DNA from: an uncultured Prevotella sp.
GTDB taxonomy: Bacteria > Bacteroidota > Bacteroidia > Bacteroidales > Bacteroidaceae
Length of the DNA: 24,489 nt
Direction: 5' to 3'
Assembly: GCA_900541575.1 (NCBI GenBank)
Contig: UQKO01000040.1
Location: forward strand, 1 to 24,489
Positions 1 through 7,350 of this stretch are shown one piece after another; positions within the stretch are counted from its first letter, which is position 1, and each line of letters opens with the position of its first letter. Position numbers and translations under genes: made by a program. The notes under the pieces were generated by a model. The model had not been told where the DNA came from. It made no database searches and saw nothing but the letters and a program-made list of their open reading frames with translations.

Positions 1-1
1 T

Positions 2-79
2 GCGGCTCAGCAATTCAAGCAAGCTTGATTGCGTTCGGTTTGCGATAATTCAGCCCGTTTGGAACTAAATCCTAAACTT
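2..79 (+). repeat. Composite intergenic repeat, copy A
   Basis: Three boxes occur in the order GCGGCTCAGC (2-11), TTCAGCCCG (49-57), CTAAATCC (65-72), followed by TAAACTT. The same three boxes appear in the same order on the minus strand at 24397-24482, and the last two at 18553-18575. The spacers differ, so the boxes look like the conserved core. Family identity is unknown to me. Confidence 0.55.
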
Positions 80-135
80 TAATCTTTAATATTCGTGTCT
101 TGCTTCCGCGTCATTAGTTTTCAGTCAATATTGGG

Positions 136-156
136 GACGCTTCGCCCCCATTGCCT
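136..156. repeat. Partial copy of the 1929-2103 repeat arm
   Basis: The 21 bases match positions 2072-2092 at 20 of 21 sites, with T151 replacing C2087. It also folds on itself around GGGGACGCTTCGCCCC. It is probably a remnant or half-unit of the same REP-like family. Confidence 0.5.
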
Positions 157-256
157 TAAAACATACTCTTTGGCAAAATAGGGAATAGAAATCAGAAATT
201 CAATCTTCTTTTGTGTTAATTGACATAATCGAGGGGGAAATTTTAAAGCATTTGCT

Positions 257-264
257 TATATTTG
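257..264 (+). promoter_or_regulatory. Bacteroidota-type -7 box
   Basis: TATATTTG fits the TAnnTTTG -7 consensus of Bacteroides-type sigma factor promoters and lies 31 nt before the ATG at 296. No clear TTTG -33 element is seen at the expected distance, so the call rests on the -7 box and position only. Confidence 0.45.
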
Positions 265-295
265 CACAGAAATATATTAACTAAAATCTAAATAT

Positions 296-784
296 ATGAA
301 GAAAGCTTTATGGATGCTATCCGCTATGTTCTTCTTGTCGAGCGTGGCTTGGGCGGGAAGTCCTGGTGTGACTTTCTTGCTGCGCAGTGGGCAGAAGGTA
401 AGTTTTTCTTTCACGCAAAAGCCGGTCATTGCGGTGAGCAATAGCGAATTGTCGGTGTCGGTAGCAGGCGTGCAGAGAGTAAGTTATGCTTATGCAGATG
501 TGCAGTGTGTGTTTCTTAGCGACGATGTTGCTTCTGGTATTGCTCCCGTGCAGGCTGATCCGTCTCAGCAGAACGTGACGTTCACTTGGCAAGATGGTGT
601 GCTCAGAGCCTCGGGCTTAAATCCCAATGAGCAAGTGCGCGTCTTTGGTCTTGATGGAAAATTCGCTTTGTCTGGTAGGGCGCAAGCTGATGGAACACTG
701 CAACTTTCTTTCTCATCCATTCCCAAGGGCGTCTACGTAGTTCGCACGCAAGGTGGCCTTAGTTACAAACTCTTCAACAAGTAA
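296..784 (+). CDS. Small exported protein with T9SS-like C-terminal tail
   Basis: The 162-residue product starts with a clear signal peptide (about residues 1-20, ending AWA before GSPG). Residues 30-78 show a pattern common in secreted Bacteroidales proteins, SFSFTQKPVI followed by SYAYADVQ. Residues 94-162 form a beta-rich module with VRVFGLDGK, a DGTLQLSFSSIPKGVYVVR stretch and a final lysine. This resembles the type A C-terminal sorting domain that directs proteins through the type IX secretion system. No enzymatic domain is visible. The ATG at 296 follows an AT-rich leader, and the stop is 6 nt before the next gene, so the two are probably co-transcribed. The T9SS role is inferred from the tail; the protein could instead be a periplasmic beta-sandwich protein. 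Confidence 0.75.
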   Translation: MKKALWMLSAMFFLSSVAWAGSPGVTFLLRSGQKVSFSFTQKPVIAVSNSELSVSVAGVQRVSYAYADVQCVFLSDDVASGIAPVQADPSQQNVTFTWQDGVLRASGLNPNEQVRVFGLDGKFALSGRAQADGTLQLSFSSIPKGVYVVRTQGGLSYKLFNK

Positions 785-790
785 GATTCT

Positions 791-1843
791 ATGAAAAAAC
801 TCTTTACTCTTTTCTTCTCTTTGCTGCTCGCAGGCATCTTTACTACAGCCTCTGCTCAGCAGAACATCTTTGTATGGAAGGATGGTGGCAACCTCTCCGT
901 CATCTCTTCTGAAGATGTGGATAGCGTGTCGTTCTCTGTCGGTTCTTGGCTGTTCAAGATCACTACTTCTACGGCCGTTAGTGTCACTACGAGCTCTTTT
1001 AAGGCCATGGCCAGTGTTTCGCTCAATGAAAACGTAAAATCTCTTTCGGTATCTCCCGAAGTAGGTGTTTGCTATTCTGATGAGAACTCGCAGCCTACTT
1101 ATAGTGATGCACATGAAGTATTAGGTAGCAGTATGACCGACTATACTATTAATATCAACTATATTGATCCTGGTACGACTTATTATTACCGCACTTACGT
1201 GAAGTTGCTTGGTGAGGTCTATTATGATCCGAATGTGTATTCCATTACAACGCTTGGAGCAAAGCCTACTTATACCATAGTTAATGGTCATAAGTTTGTA
1301 GATTTGGGCTTGCCAAGTGGCTTACTTTGGGCAAGAAATAATGTAGGTGCATCCACTCCTTATGCCGGTGGCGATTATTATGCTTGGGGTGAGACCCAGA
1401 CGAAGTCAGACTATTCATGGGACACCTATAAGTGGGGTAATTCACTTACAAAATATAATTCTTCCGATGGTAAGACCACGCTCGAAGCTTCTGATGATGT
1501 CGCTACGGTCAAGTGGGGTAAAGAATGTCGTATGCCGTCACGTGCAGAATTCCAGGAACTCTGTAATAAATGTGACTGGACTTGGAAATCCAATTACAAT
1601 GGTGCAAGCGGGTATCTTGTAAAAGGCCCCAATAACCAAACTATTTTTCTCTCCGCTTCGGGCTACCGCTTCAATGGAGTTCTCGACGATCATGGCTCTT
1701 ACGGCTACTACTGGTCGAGTTCGCTCAACGCCAGCCATACCGACGACGCCTGCAACCTCTACTTCATCATCTTCGACATCTATCCGAGTAACCTCAACAG
1801 CCGGTACCTTGGTCGCAGTGTTCGCCCCGTTGCAGAAAAATAA
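791..1843 (+). CDS. Secreted FISUMP-domain protein
   Basis: The 350-residue exported protein has a signal peptide at residues 1-22 (ending ASA before QQN). An N-terminal module about residues 25-50 contains FVWKDGG and VDSVSFSV. A fibronectin-III-like region at about 80-155 contains GVCYS and the PGTTYYYRTYVK loop. A FISUMP (Fibrobacter succinogenes major paralogous) domain fills 165-347, with the signatures FVDLGLPSGLLWA, GGDYYAWGE, RMPSRAEFQEL, YYWSSS and GRSVRPV. FISUMP proteins are surface or secreted proteins of unsettled function, often multi-copy in Bacteroidales genomes. It follows the preceding gene by 6 nt and probably shares its promoter. From about 1649 to the end, codons switch to strongly C-ending ones, unlike the first part, which suggests past recombination with a paralogue. 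Confidence 0.85.
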   Translation: MKKLFTLFFSLLLAGIFTTASAQQNIFVWKDGGNLSVISSEDVDSVSFSVGSWLFKITTSTAVSVTTSSFKAMASVSLNENVKSLSVSPEVGVCYSDENSQPTYSDAHEVLGSSMTDYTININYIDPGTTYYYRTYVKLLGEVYYDPNVYSITTLGAKPTYTIVNGHKFVDLGLPSGLLWARNNVGASTPYAGGDYYAWGETQTKSDYSWDTYKWGNSLTKYNSSDGKTTLEASDDVATVKWGKECRMPSRAEFQELCNKCDWTWKSNYNGASGYLVKGPNNQTIFLSASGYRFNGVLDDHGSYGYYWSSSLNASHTDDACNLYFIIFDIYPSNLNSRYLGRSVRPVAEK

Positions 1844-1862
1844 ACATGCGAATGCATGTTTA
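1841..1862 (+). terminator. Hairpin at FISUMP gene stop
   Basis: A perfect 9-bp stem (TAAACATGC at 1841-1849 with GCATGTTTA at 1854-1862) and a GAAT loop starts at the stop codon itself. No real T-tract follows, so it may be an inefficient terminator or an mRNA-stabilising 3' end. Confidence 0.45.
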
Positions 1863-2174
1863 TCAAATTATTGAGCCGAAGACTCTTCCCGCGAAGCGGG
1901 CGAAGAAACAAAATTCTACTCTTCAAACAGTGAACCCATAGGAAGTGGGGGCGAAGCGTCTCGCTTCGGCGCATTGGCGATGGCTCGATGCCCGAGTCAA
2001 TGCAAGAGATTATACAATGAAATCTCTTTTGCCACGCTCGGCATCGAGCCTCGCGTGTCAAGCCGAAGCGAGACGCTTCGCCCCCACTGCCTATGGCTTC
2101 ACTTTGACTTTAACTGAAAGGACTTTACACGAAGGAATTTCTCTTTTACTAAAAAGCTTTACATTTCATGCTGC
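1844..2174. other. Convergent intergenic region, no gene
   Basis: This 331-nt stretch separates the convergent FISUMP gene and methyltransferase gene. It holds the stop-codon hairpin, a short CCCGC-GAA-GCGGG hairpin at 1888-1900 and the nested inverted repeat at 1929-2103. Open frames crossing the repeat have no start context or recognisable protein features. Confidence 0.7.
1929..2103. repeat. Nested long inverted repeat (BIME/MITE-like)
   Basis: Outer arms at 1929-1970 and 2062-2103 are inverted copies that match at 40 of 42 positions. Inside lie a second perfect 11-bp pair (GGCTCGATGCC 1982-1992 with GGCATCGAGCC 2040-2050) and a third 8-bp pair (AAGAGATT 2004-2011 with AATCTCTT 2021-2028) around a 9-nt loop. 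Each outer arm contains its own palindrome, CGAAGCG-TCT-CGCTTCG at 1952-1968 and the equivalent at 2064-2080. The element can therefore fold as one long hairpin or as separate small ones, resembling two REP units in opposite orientation or a MITE. It may also terminate transcription from both flanking genes. Confidence 0.8.
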
Positions 2175-2948
2175 CTATGGCACTCTCACCACGTCTACCA
2201 CATGGCTTCCCGCGCCAATGAGATCGGGGCGCTCGGAGATGTATCTTTGGTAGTCTATGAAGCGGGCAAAAGTTTCTTCACTCATTTGGTTGAGGCGAGT
2301 GCGCATATAGTCGGCTGCTCCATCGGGCGAAAAGATGGTGACGCGCTCCAACTGCGCTTCTTGGTTAAGTCGGTCGATGTCTTCTAGGCGTACGTAGTCA
2401 TAGAGTTCCCCCTCGGGAGTACGCACGTGGAATGTCTCGTCTACGAAACCTTGCTCCATAAGCCGGCCGATTCTTTCTTCGTCGAAACAGTAGGAGAGAA
2501 TGCTATATTCGTTCATCAAGTAGGCCACAAAAATCAAGCCTCCAGGTTTTGTCACGCGACGAGCCTCGTGGAGTGCTTTCAACTTCTCTTCGTCACCAAT
2601 TAGGTGATAGAGTGGTCCGAGAAGCAGTGTGACGTCGGCTTGATGGTCGGGCAGAAAAGGCATGTCTCTAGCATCACCTTGCACCACATCGGCTGTTGGC
2701 TCACGCTTTAAAAATACTTCGATGTTTCTCCGCACAAGTTCTACTGCTTTCACTCGATAGCCTTCGGCCATTAGTGCAGAGGTATAGCGTCCTGTTCCAG
2801 CACCGATATCGAGCAGAAAAAAGTTGGGGTGGAGAAAGCGGCGGAGATGATGCATGGTAGTCTCAAATTCTACGATGCCGTGGCGACGTTGCAGACGAAG
2901 GTCTTCGGGATGCTTATTGTAGTGCTTTTCGATGTTGGATAATGCCAT
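2175..2948 (-). CDS. Class I SAM-dependent methyltransferase
   Basis: The 257-residue soluble protein has a Rossmann-type methyltransferase fold. Motif I is LDIGAGTGRYT (46-56). An acidic residue ends beta-2 (VKAVE, E70). GDARDMPF lies at 91-98, DVTLLLGPLYHL at 105-116, and the post-motif VTKPGGLIFVAYL at 132-144. These bind S-adenosylmethionine; the substrate cannot be read from the sequence. The GPLYHL motif is typical of stand-alone small-molecule type methyltransferases in Firmicutes and Bacteroidota rather than of rRNA enzymes. It is separated by 219 nt from the upstream PAP2 gene and probably has its own promoter. It runs convergently into the repeat region. Confidence 0.88.
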   Translation of the reverse strand: MALSNIEKHYNKHPEDLRLQRRHGIVEFETTMHHLRRFLHPNFFLLDIGAGTGRYTSALMAEGYRVKAVELVRRNIEVFLKREPTADVVQGDARDMPFLPDHQADVTLLLGPLYHLIGDEEKLKALHEARRVTKPGGLIFVAYLMNEYSILSYCFDEERIGRLMEQGFVDETFHVRTPEGELYDYVRLEDIDRLNQEAQLERVTIFSPDGAADYMRTRLNQMSEETFARFIDYQRYISERPDLIGAGSHVVDVVRVP

Positions 2949-3167
2949 GATAAGATAAATCGGTAGTACGCAACTAGTTGGAGAAAAGTAGATTTCTTAT
3001 GGAAAAGAAAGCGTGCGTTATTTACGTATATAAAGGAGAGAAAAGGCTTGTGTAAAGGGGCAAATCACCTGTTTTAGGGTGACTTTGGGGCTATGTGACA
3101 GGAATTACTATCAGAAAGACACCTTCATGAGAATGTTATCCTATTTTAGAATGAATAGAATCGCCCA

Positions 3168-3839
3168 CTAGCTAAAGCAGAGGGCGCTGAAAGCGATGTA
3201 AAGATAAGTAAGTAGTAAGGCAATGATAAGAATTTTGCAACTTGTGGGACGCAGGCGGTTGGCGGCAGGACTAATGGCGTGCTTTATTTTCAGTGGATGG
3301 TGTTCTATCACTACGCCAACAATGCAGAGTTGATAAAAAGCCCATCCCACGAATAGCCCCCAAACAGTGCCTACGGCGAGGTCGCCCATATAGTGTACAC
3401 CTAGATAGACGCGTGTCCAACAATTGAGCAAAGCCCATGAAGCTAGTCCGAACGTAAGGATTCTGCGGCGAGCGAGTAGGGACACGAAAGTGGTGATGGC
3501 CCAAGTGTTGGAGGCATGAGAGGAGAAAAAGCCGTAGTTGCCACCACGATAACCATTAACCACATCTACTAGATACATTATTTCAGGATTGTGACTAGGT
3601 CGCCATCGAGCCACCCATGGCTTAAATATTGAAGAAGCCATTTGGTCGGCAAGGAGGATGGAGAGAGCAATGCCTAGCAGGATATGCCATACCCCACGCA
3701 GATTATTATCGCGTACTACCACGTAGAGTAGCACGATAGCGAGGGGAATCCACGTAATTGTGCGAGTGGCCGTCCAAGCCAATCCGTCGAGAAATAATGA
3801 CTGGCTTCCATTTAGTAGAAGTGTGAGTTGGCGATCCAT
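3168..3839 (-). CDS. PAP2-family membrane phosphatase
   Basis: The 223-residue multi-pass membrane protein carries the three acid-phosphatase motifs of the PAP2 superfamily. These are K73-x6-RP (KPWVARWRP, 73-81), FSSH in place of PSGH (105-108, H108) and TR-x5-H-x3-D (R143, H149, D153). Hydrophobic segments lie near 28-42, 51-70, 127-141, 154-176 and 201-219. Family members dephosphorylate lipid phosphates such as undecaprenyl pyrophosphate or phosphatidylglycerophosphate with the active site facing the periplasm. The exact substrate here is unknown. It starts 80 nt downstream of batE on the same strand and could be read through from the Bat operon. Confidence 0.88.
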   Translation of the reverse strand: MDRQLTLLLNGSQSLFLDGLAWTATRTITWIPLAIVLLYVVVRDNNLRGVWHILLGIALSILLADQMASSIFKPWVARWRPSHNPEIMYLVDVVNGYRGGNYGFFSSHASNTWAITTFVSLLARRRILTFGLASWALLNCWTRVYLGVHYMGDLAVGTVWGLFVGWAFYQLCIVGVVIEHHPLKIKHAISPAANRLRPTSCKILIIALLLTYLYIAFSALCFS

Positions 3840-3919
3840 GTTTCTTATATAAGGAGTGAATGGTCTCTGGATGCGGGGAAATGAATGCTTAGGTGGGGAG
3901 AATTGGGAGTGATTGTGTG

Positions 3920-4687
3920 CTACTTACTACTTATTGCTTTATAGTTCTTATTGTTTGTCCAGCAAAGGCTTCCATCAGGGAGTTGTACTTGCATCCACCC
4001 GTCGGGTTGGCTCTCTATGATGTCTATAAGCACGCCTTCATGCAGTTCGCGCAAGGCTTTGGCCGAAAGTGTAGGGCTATCATATACTTTCATTGGCTGC
4101 ATTGTAACGGCTTGTCGTTCGGCAAAGGAGTGATTCGCTTCGGTATAAGCAAAAAGAAAGCATACGATACTTATAGCAAAAAGCGCGATGCTCGTGCCAA
4201 AGCATATCTTGCGAAGTCCCAGGTGTGATGAAAGTTTGACTGCTGTCACGAATACAAGCATAACGAAAAGCAATATCACTGCTGTGATACCCCATGTCGT
4301 AGCGCTAAAATGGCGGATGAGCGTGCGCGTCCAAGTGAAGAAGAAAATTTCGGATGGCTCGTCAAACTGATCTTGCAGCTTGCTCTGTGTGAGCTGAAGA
4401 TTGAATGCTGCATCACTATCTGAAGGGTTGATGCGTAAGGCACTTTGATAGCCCCATACAGCCTGCGCATAATTGTGTAAGCGGTATTGGCAGGAGGCGT
4501 AGTTGTAGTAGAGTGAAGCTTGTTTGGAAGGAACCAAAGTAGTGTCTTTGAGCAACTGCTCATAAGCTTTAGCAGCGCCTATATAGTCTTTCTGTTCATA
4601 GAGTCGCTTGGCATCGGCCGATGTGAGTGCTTGGCCGATAAGGCTGAAGCAGCTCATGATGATAAGTAGAAGAATGGATTTGCGCAT
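3920..4687 (-). CDS. batE: BatE, TPR and SH3-like membrane protein
   Basis: The 255-residue product has a signal sequence (1-20), TPR repeats (about 22-104, including YYNYASCQYRL and AAFNLQL), two transmembrane helices (131-151 and 160-181) and a C-terminal SH3-like domain (190-250, with MKVYDSPTLSAKALRELHEG and GWMQVQLPDGSLCWT). The predicted topology places both the TPR and SH3-like parts in the periplasm. It is the last gene of the Bat (Bacteroides aerotolerance) operon, 6 nt after batD. It probably scaffolds the complex by protein-protein contacts. The SH3-like end may contact peptidoglycan, which is inference. Confidence 0.88.
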   Translation of the reverse strand: MRKSILLLIIMSCFSLIGQALTSADAKRLYEQKDYIGAAKAYEQLLKDTTLVPSKQASLYYNYASCQYRLHNYAQAVWGYQSALRINPSDSDAAFNLQLTQSKLQDQFDEPSEIFFFTWTRTLIRHFSATTWGITAVILLFVMLVFVTAVKLSSHLGLRKICFGTSIALFAISIVCFLFAYTEANHSFAERQAVTMQPMKVYDSPTLSAKALRELHEGVLIDIIESQPDGWMQVQLPDGSLCWTNNKNYKAISSK

Positions 4688-4693
4688 ACGAGT

Positions 4694-6514
4694 CTATTTT
4701 TTAGAAGAGTGAAATGCTTGTGACAGACTATTGATAACATCGACAGCTTCGTCGTATGTGGCCTGTTTGTCTTGGCTGCTGCCTGGTGCATACTGAGCAT
4801 ATTGGCAGTTCTCAATGAGTTTGAGTAGTCGGTCTATGAGGATAGCATCGGTGCCCCTTTGGGTGAGCAGCGCTTGGATGCTTTCGGTGTTGATGTCGGA
4901 TTGTCCTATATTGAAGGTGTCGGCAATAAAGCCATTGAGCGCATTCATTATAGCTGCGTGGAAATCACCTTGGCTTTTGCCCGTAAGAATGCTCTGGGCT
5001 GTGCGTAATCGCTTAATTGTTTGCTTACCTGCATTGCGCTGTCTTCTGCCTATAATGTCGGCACGATCCGTGTTCCATGCATTCGTGAAATACCATACAC
5101 CGATGAAAGAGGCAATCCACAATGCAATCAATAGCCAAAAGCCCATCTTCCCCCAAGCAAAAATAGATTCAGAATCAGCCTCATGAAGCGGACGAATGTC
5201 GCTCTTGAGCAAGGTGAGTTGCTTGTCAATATCAGCATTGGAGCGTTCTCCTTTGGCCACGTGTAAATGGATGGGTTGCGTGTGGATGGTCTGGTAGGAG
5301 TTGGTGGATGTGTCGAAATAGACAAAGTTGACAGCAGGAATGGTGTAGTCGCCCACGTTGCGTGGAACGAAGGTGTAGTCAAAGGTCAACTCGCCATGCA
5401 GTCCGTTAGCACTTACTTTGGTATTATCGTTGGTCTTTGCATCGTAGGTGTCGAAATCTTTTGGAAATTCTACGATGGGAGCTGTGATCAGTTTTAAATT
5501 GCCAAGTCCACTCAACGTGATACGATAGGTGGCCACGTCGTTGGTCTTCACTGTGGGGTTGAGCACTTTGCCGTTTAGAGAGAATTTACCTACTGCGCCA
5601 GAGAAGTTGGCAGGACGCGGCGAGGGGAGGGGATCTACATGCAATGTAATCTGTGGAACGGTGCGCTTAACCTGTACGCTCATGGTTCCTCCTCCGTTGA
5701 AGAAGAGGTCGGCCAAGTCCATCGTGTTGTCTTGCTGTATCACGGCACAATTAAACGTGATGCTCGGAATCACAATGTTTCCGCTCTTTTGCGGAAATAC
5801 CACGTATTGCAGAATGGTGCCCGTGCGATAGGTGGTTCCTCCACGATGTTCTAGGCTAGTCTGTATTTGATTGCCAGGAATGGGGAGTTCCTGCGAGATG
5901 AGTCCTTTGAAGTCGGGCTTCTGCATCAAGCTAGTGTTGGAAAGGCCTACGCCAACACGTGAATGAATGCGATAAGTGAGCAATACGGCTTCTTGTTCCT
6001 TTACGCGAGTGCGACTTGGAGTGACGTCAATGAAAAGGTCTCGCTGTGTGACGGGACTTCCAGATTGTTGCACACCACTACCTTCTTGTTGCTGAGTGTT
6101 AGCGTGGCTGTTGTTCTGACGAGACGCACTGCCACCTTGACTGCTATTCCCTTTTACATTTATGCTGATGGGATTGCTATGAATGGTGCGCCCATTTACA
6201 CTGATGCTAGCAGGGCCAATCGTGATGCGACCGCTCTTATGAGCAGAAAGAATGTAGGTAAAAGTCTTGCTTTCAGAGTGCGACGTCTTACCATTAATCA
6301 TTTGATAATTGCTCGAGGTATAGCTTGATGGGCCGTTTAGAATGTCGAATGCTGCAAGTGAGGGTGGCGTAAAGTTCGTTGCTCCTAGTGCATTGATGGT
6401 AAAGCTCAAACGATAATAGCCTCCCACATCCTCAATGGATGCGGTGAAGCGTTGAGCCAATCCCTGCAATGGTAAAAGTAGGGCTACAAGCAAATAGAGT
6501 ATTTTGCGTGACAT
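4694..6514 (-). CDS. batD: BatD, oxygen-tolerance family membrane protein
   Basis: The 606-residue protein has a signal peptide (1-20, ending GLA), then a large periplasmic region of repeated beta-sandwich modules (about 22-120, 157-285 and 300-420). A Ser/Gln/Asn-rich linker occupies 122-155. One transmembrane helix lies at 457-477 and a helical cytoplasmic tail at 480-606. This layout matches the BatD family. The phrases DVTPSRTRVKEQEAVLLTYR and PRNVGDYTIPAVNF are typical of its repeats. BatD is thought to act with the VWA proteins BatA and BatB in the inner membrane; its biochemical role is not settled. It starts 119 nt after batC and is followed by batE after 6 nt. Confidence 0.9.
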   Translation of the reverse strand: MSRKILYLLVALLLPLQGLAQRFTASIEDVGGYYRLSFTINALGATNFTPPSLAAFDILNGPSSYTSSNYQMINGKTSHSESKTFTYILSAHKSGRITIGPASISVNGRTIHSNPISINVKGNSSQGGSASRQNNSHANTQQQEGSGVQQSGSPVTQRDLFIDVTPSRTRVKEQEAVLLTYRIHSRVGVGLSNTSLMQKPDFKGLISQELPIPGNQIQTSLEHRGGTTYRTGTILQYVVFPQKSGNIVIPSITFNCAVIQQDNTMDLADLFFNGGGTMSVQVKRTVPQITLHVDPLPSPRPANFSGAVGKFSLNGKVLNPTVKTNDVATYRITLSGLGNLKLITAPIVEFPKDFDTYDAKTNDNTKVSANGLHGELTFDYTFVPRNVGDYTIPAVNFVYFDTSTNSYQTIHTQPIHLHVAKGERSNADIDKQLTLLKSDIRPLHEADSESIFAWGKMGFWLLIALWIASFIGVWYFTNAWNTDRADIIGRRQRNAGKQTIKRLRTAQSILTGKSQGDFHAAIMNALNGFIADTFNIGQSDINTESIQALLTQRGTDAILIDRLLKLIENCQYAQYAPGSSQDKQATYDEAVDVINSLSQAFHSSKK

Positions 6515-6633
6515 AGAAAAGTCGGTTGTTTAATAGGGTGTGAGTCGCTCAGAAGATGTTGTAGGAAAGATTCAGAGGGTAGAGGCGGAACTCATGTTGT
6601 TGGGAGAGCATGAGAAGAAATCCTTGGAGTGTC

Positions 6634-7350
6634 TTACCAATTTTTCTCCAATGAACGTTGACGAGGCTGCTGCTTCTTGAGTCTTTCCAAGGCGCGGCGC
6701 TCAGCTTGGCGAGCCAGGTTCATGTATTGTTCCGTTTGCTGGCGATCTTGTTGTTGCTGCTTCTTTTGGTTTTGCTGCTGTTGCTGCTGTTGGTCGTTGT
6801 TGCTCTTCTGCTGATTCTTTTGCTGATTCTTTTGCTTTTGCTTCTGTTGTTGCTTTTGTTGTGACTGCGGATTGTTTTTAAGTTGCTTTTGGCAAAGGGC
6901 AAGGTTGTAGCGTGTCAATTCGCTATGAGGATTGAGGCGAAGCGACTGTTTGTAGTGCTCTATTGCTTGCCTTAGAAGTTGTTGCTGTTGTTCTCGAGAG
7001 TGAAGTGCTGCAGTCTGGCTGATGTAACCGCGATTGTGCCACGCCATAGCACGCATTTGCGGATTGCGTTCAAGCTGTGTTACGCGATTGTAAAGGCTGT
7101 CTGCGGCTTGCACATTGCCTTTGGTCAGATAAACGTTGGCTAGATTGAACATGGCTCGACTGTTGCTTGCATCCTTGCCTAGTACTTTTAGGTAGTAGGT
7201 TGTGGCAGCATCGGTCTGGTTGCGATGAAAGCGCTGATTGCCCATGTGGGTATAGCGATATATGGCATTTTGTGACTGTGCTTTGGTGGCTCCTAGGCTA
7301 CTGAATAACGTTAGCAACAAAAGGATTTGCCAAAAGGAATGACGTATCAT
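6634..7350 (-). CDS. batC: BatC, periplasmic TPR protein with Gln-rich tail
   Basis: The 238-residue product has a signal peptide (about 1-24, ATKA before QSQ), TPR repeats through 31-156 (RAMFNLANVYLTKGN and HYKQSLRLNPHSELTRYNLAL are classic TPR helices), a Gln/Lys/Asn-rich low-complexity stretch at 160-207, and a charged end finishing LEKNW, as is usual for the family. The ATG overlaps the batB stop in an ATGA junction, so the two are translationally coupled. It presumably gathers partners of the Bat complex in the periplasm. The coding DNA of the Q-rich part is simple-sequence and could vary in length between strains. Confidence 0.88.
   Translation of the reverse strand: MIRHSFWQILLLLTLFSSLGATKAQSQNAIYRYTHMGNQRFHRNQTDAATTYYLKVLGKDASNSRAMFNLANVYLTKGNVQAADSLYNRVTQLERNPQMRAMAWHNRGYISQTAALHSREQQQQLLRQAIEHYKQSLRLNPHSELTRYNLALCQKQLKNNPQSQQKQQQKQKQKNQQKNQQKSNNDQQQQQQQNQKKQQQQDRQQTEQYMNLARQAERRALERLKKQQPRQRSLEKNW
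6730..6873 (-). repeat. Gln/Lys-rich low-complexity tract in batC
   Basis: The stretch codes for residues 160-207 of BatC, dominated by Q, K and N, and is built from CAA, CAG, AAA and AAC codons. The complementary strand is a leucine-rich open frame that is purely a by-product. It is not a perfect tandem repeat, but the strand is strongly purine-rich and prone to slippage. Confidence 0.75.

Larger units (their letters stand above)
1..295. other. Intergenic leader with repeat fragments
   Basis: No convincing gene is seen here. Positions 2-79 hold one copy of a composite repeat: box GCGGCTCAGC at 2-11, box TTCAGCCCG at 49-57 and box CTAAATCC at 65-72. Positions 136-156 match 20 of 21 bases of the right arm of the inverted repeat at 2062-2103. 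The last 60 bases are AT-rich and carry the likely promoter of the downstream exported-protein genes. Confidence 0.6.

Noticed and set aside
1945..2253. 102-codon open frame over the inverted repeat
   Set aside because: It runs through both repeat arms and into the methyltransferase 3' end; the product is a translation of palindromes with no recognisable domain.
6658..6864. Plus-strand leucine-rich open frame opposite batC
   Set aside because: It is the complement of the Gln-rich batC tract (CAG/CAA read as CTG/TTG), with no start context or function of its own.
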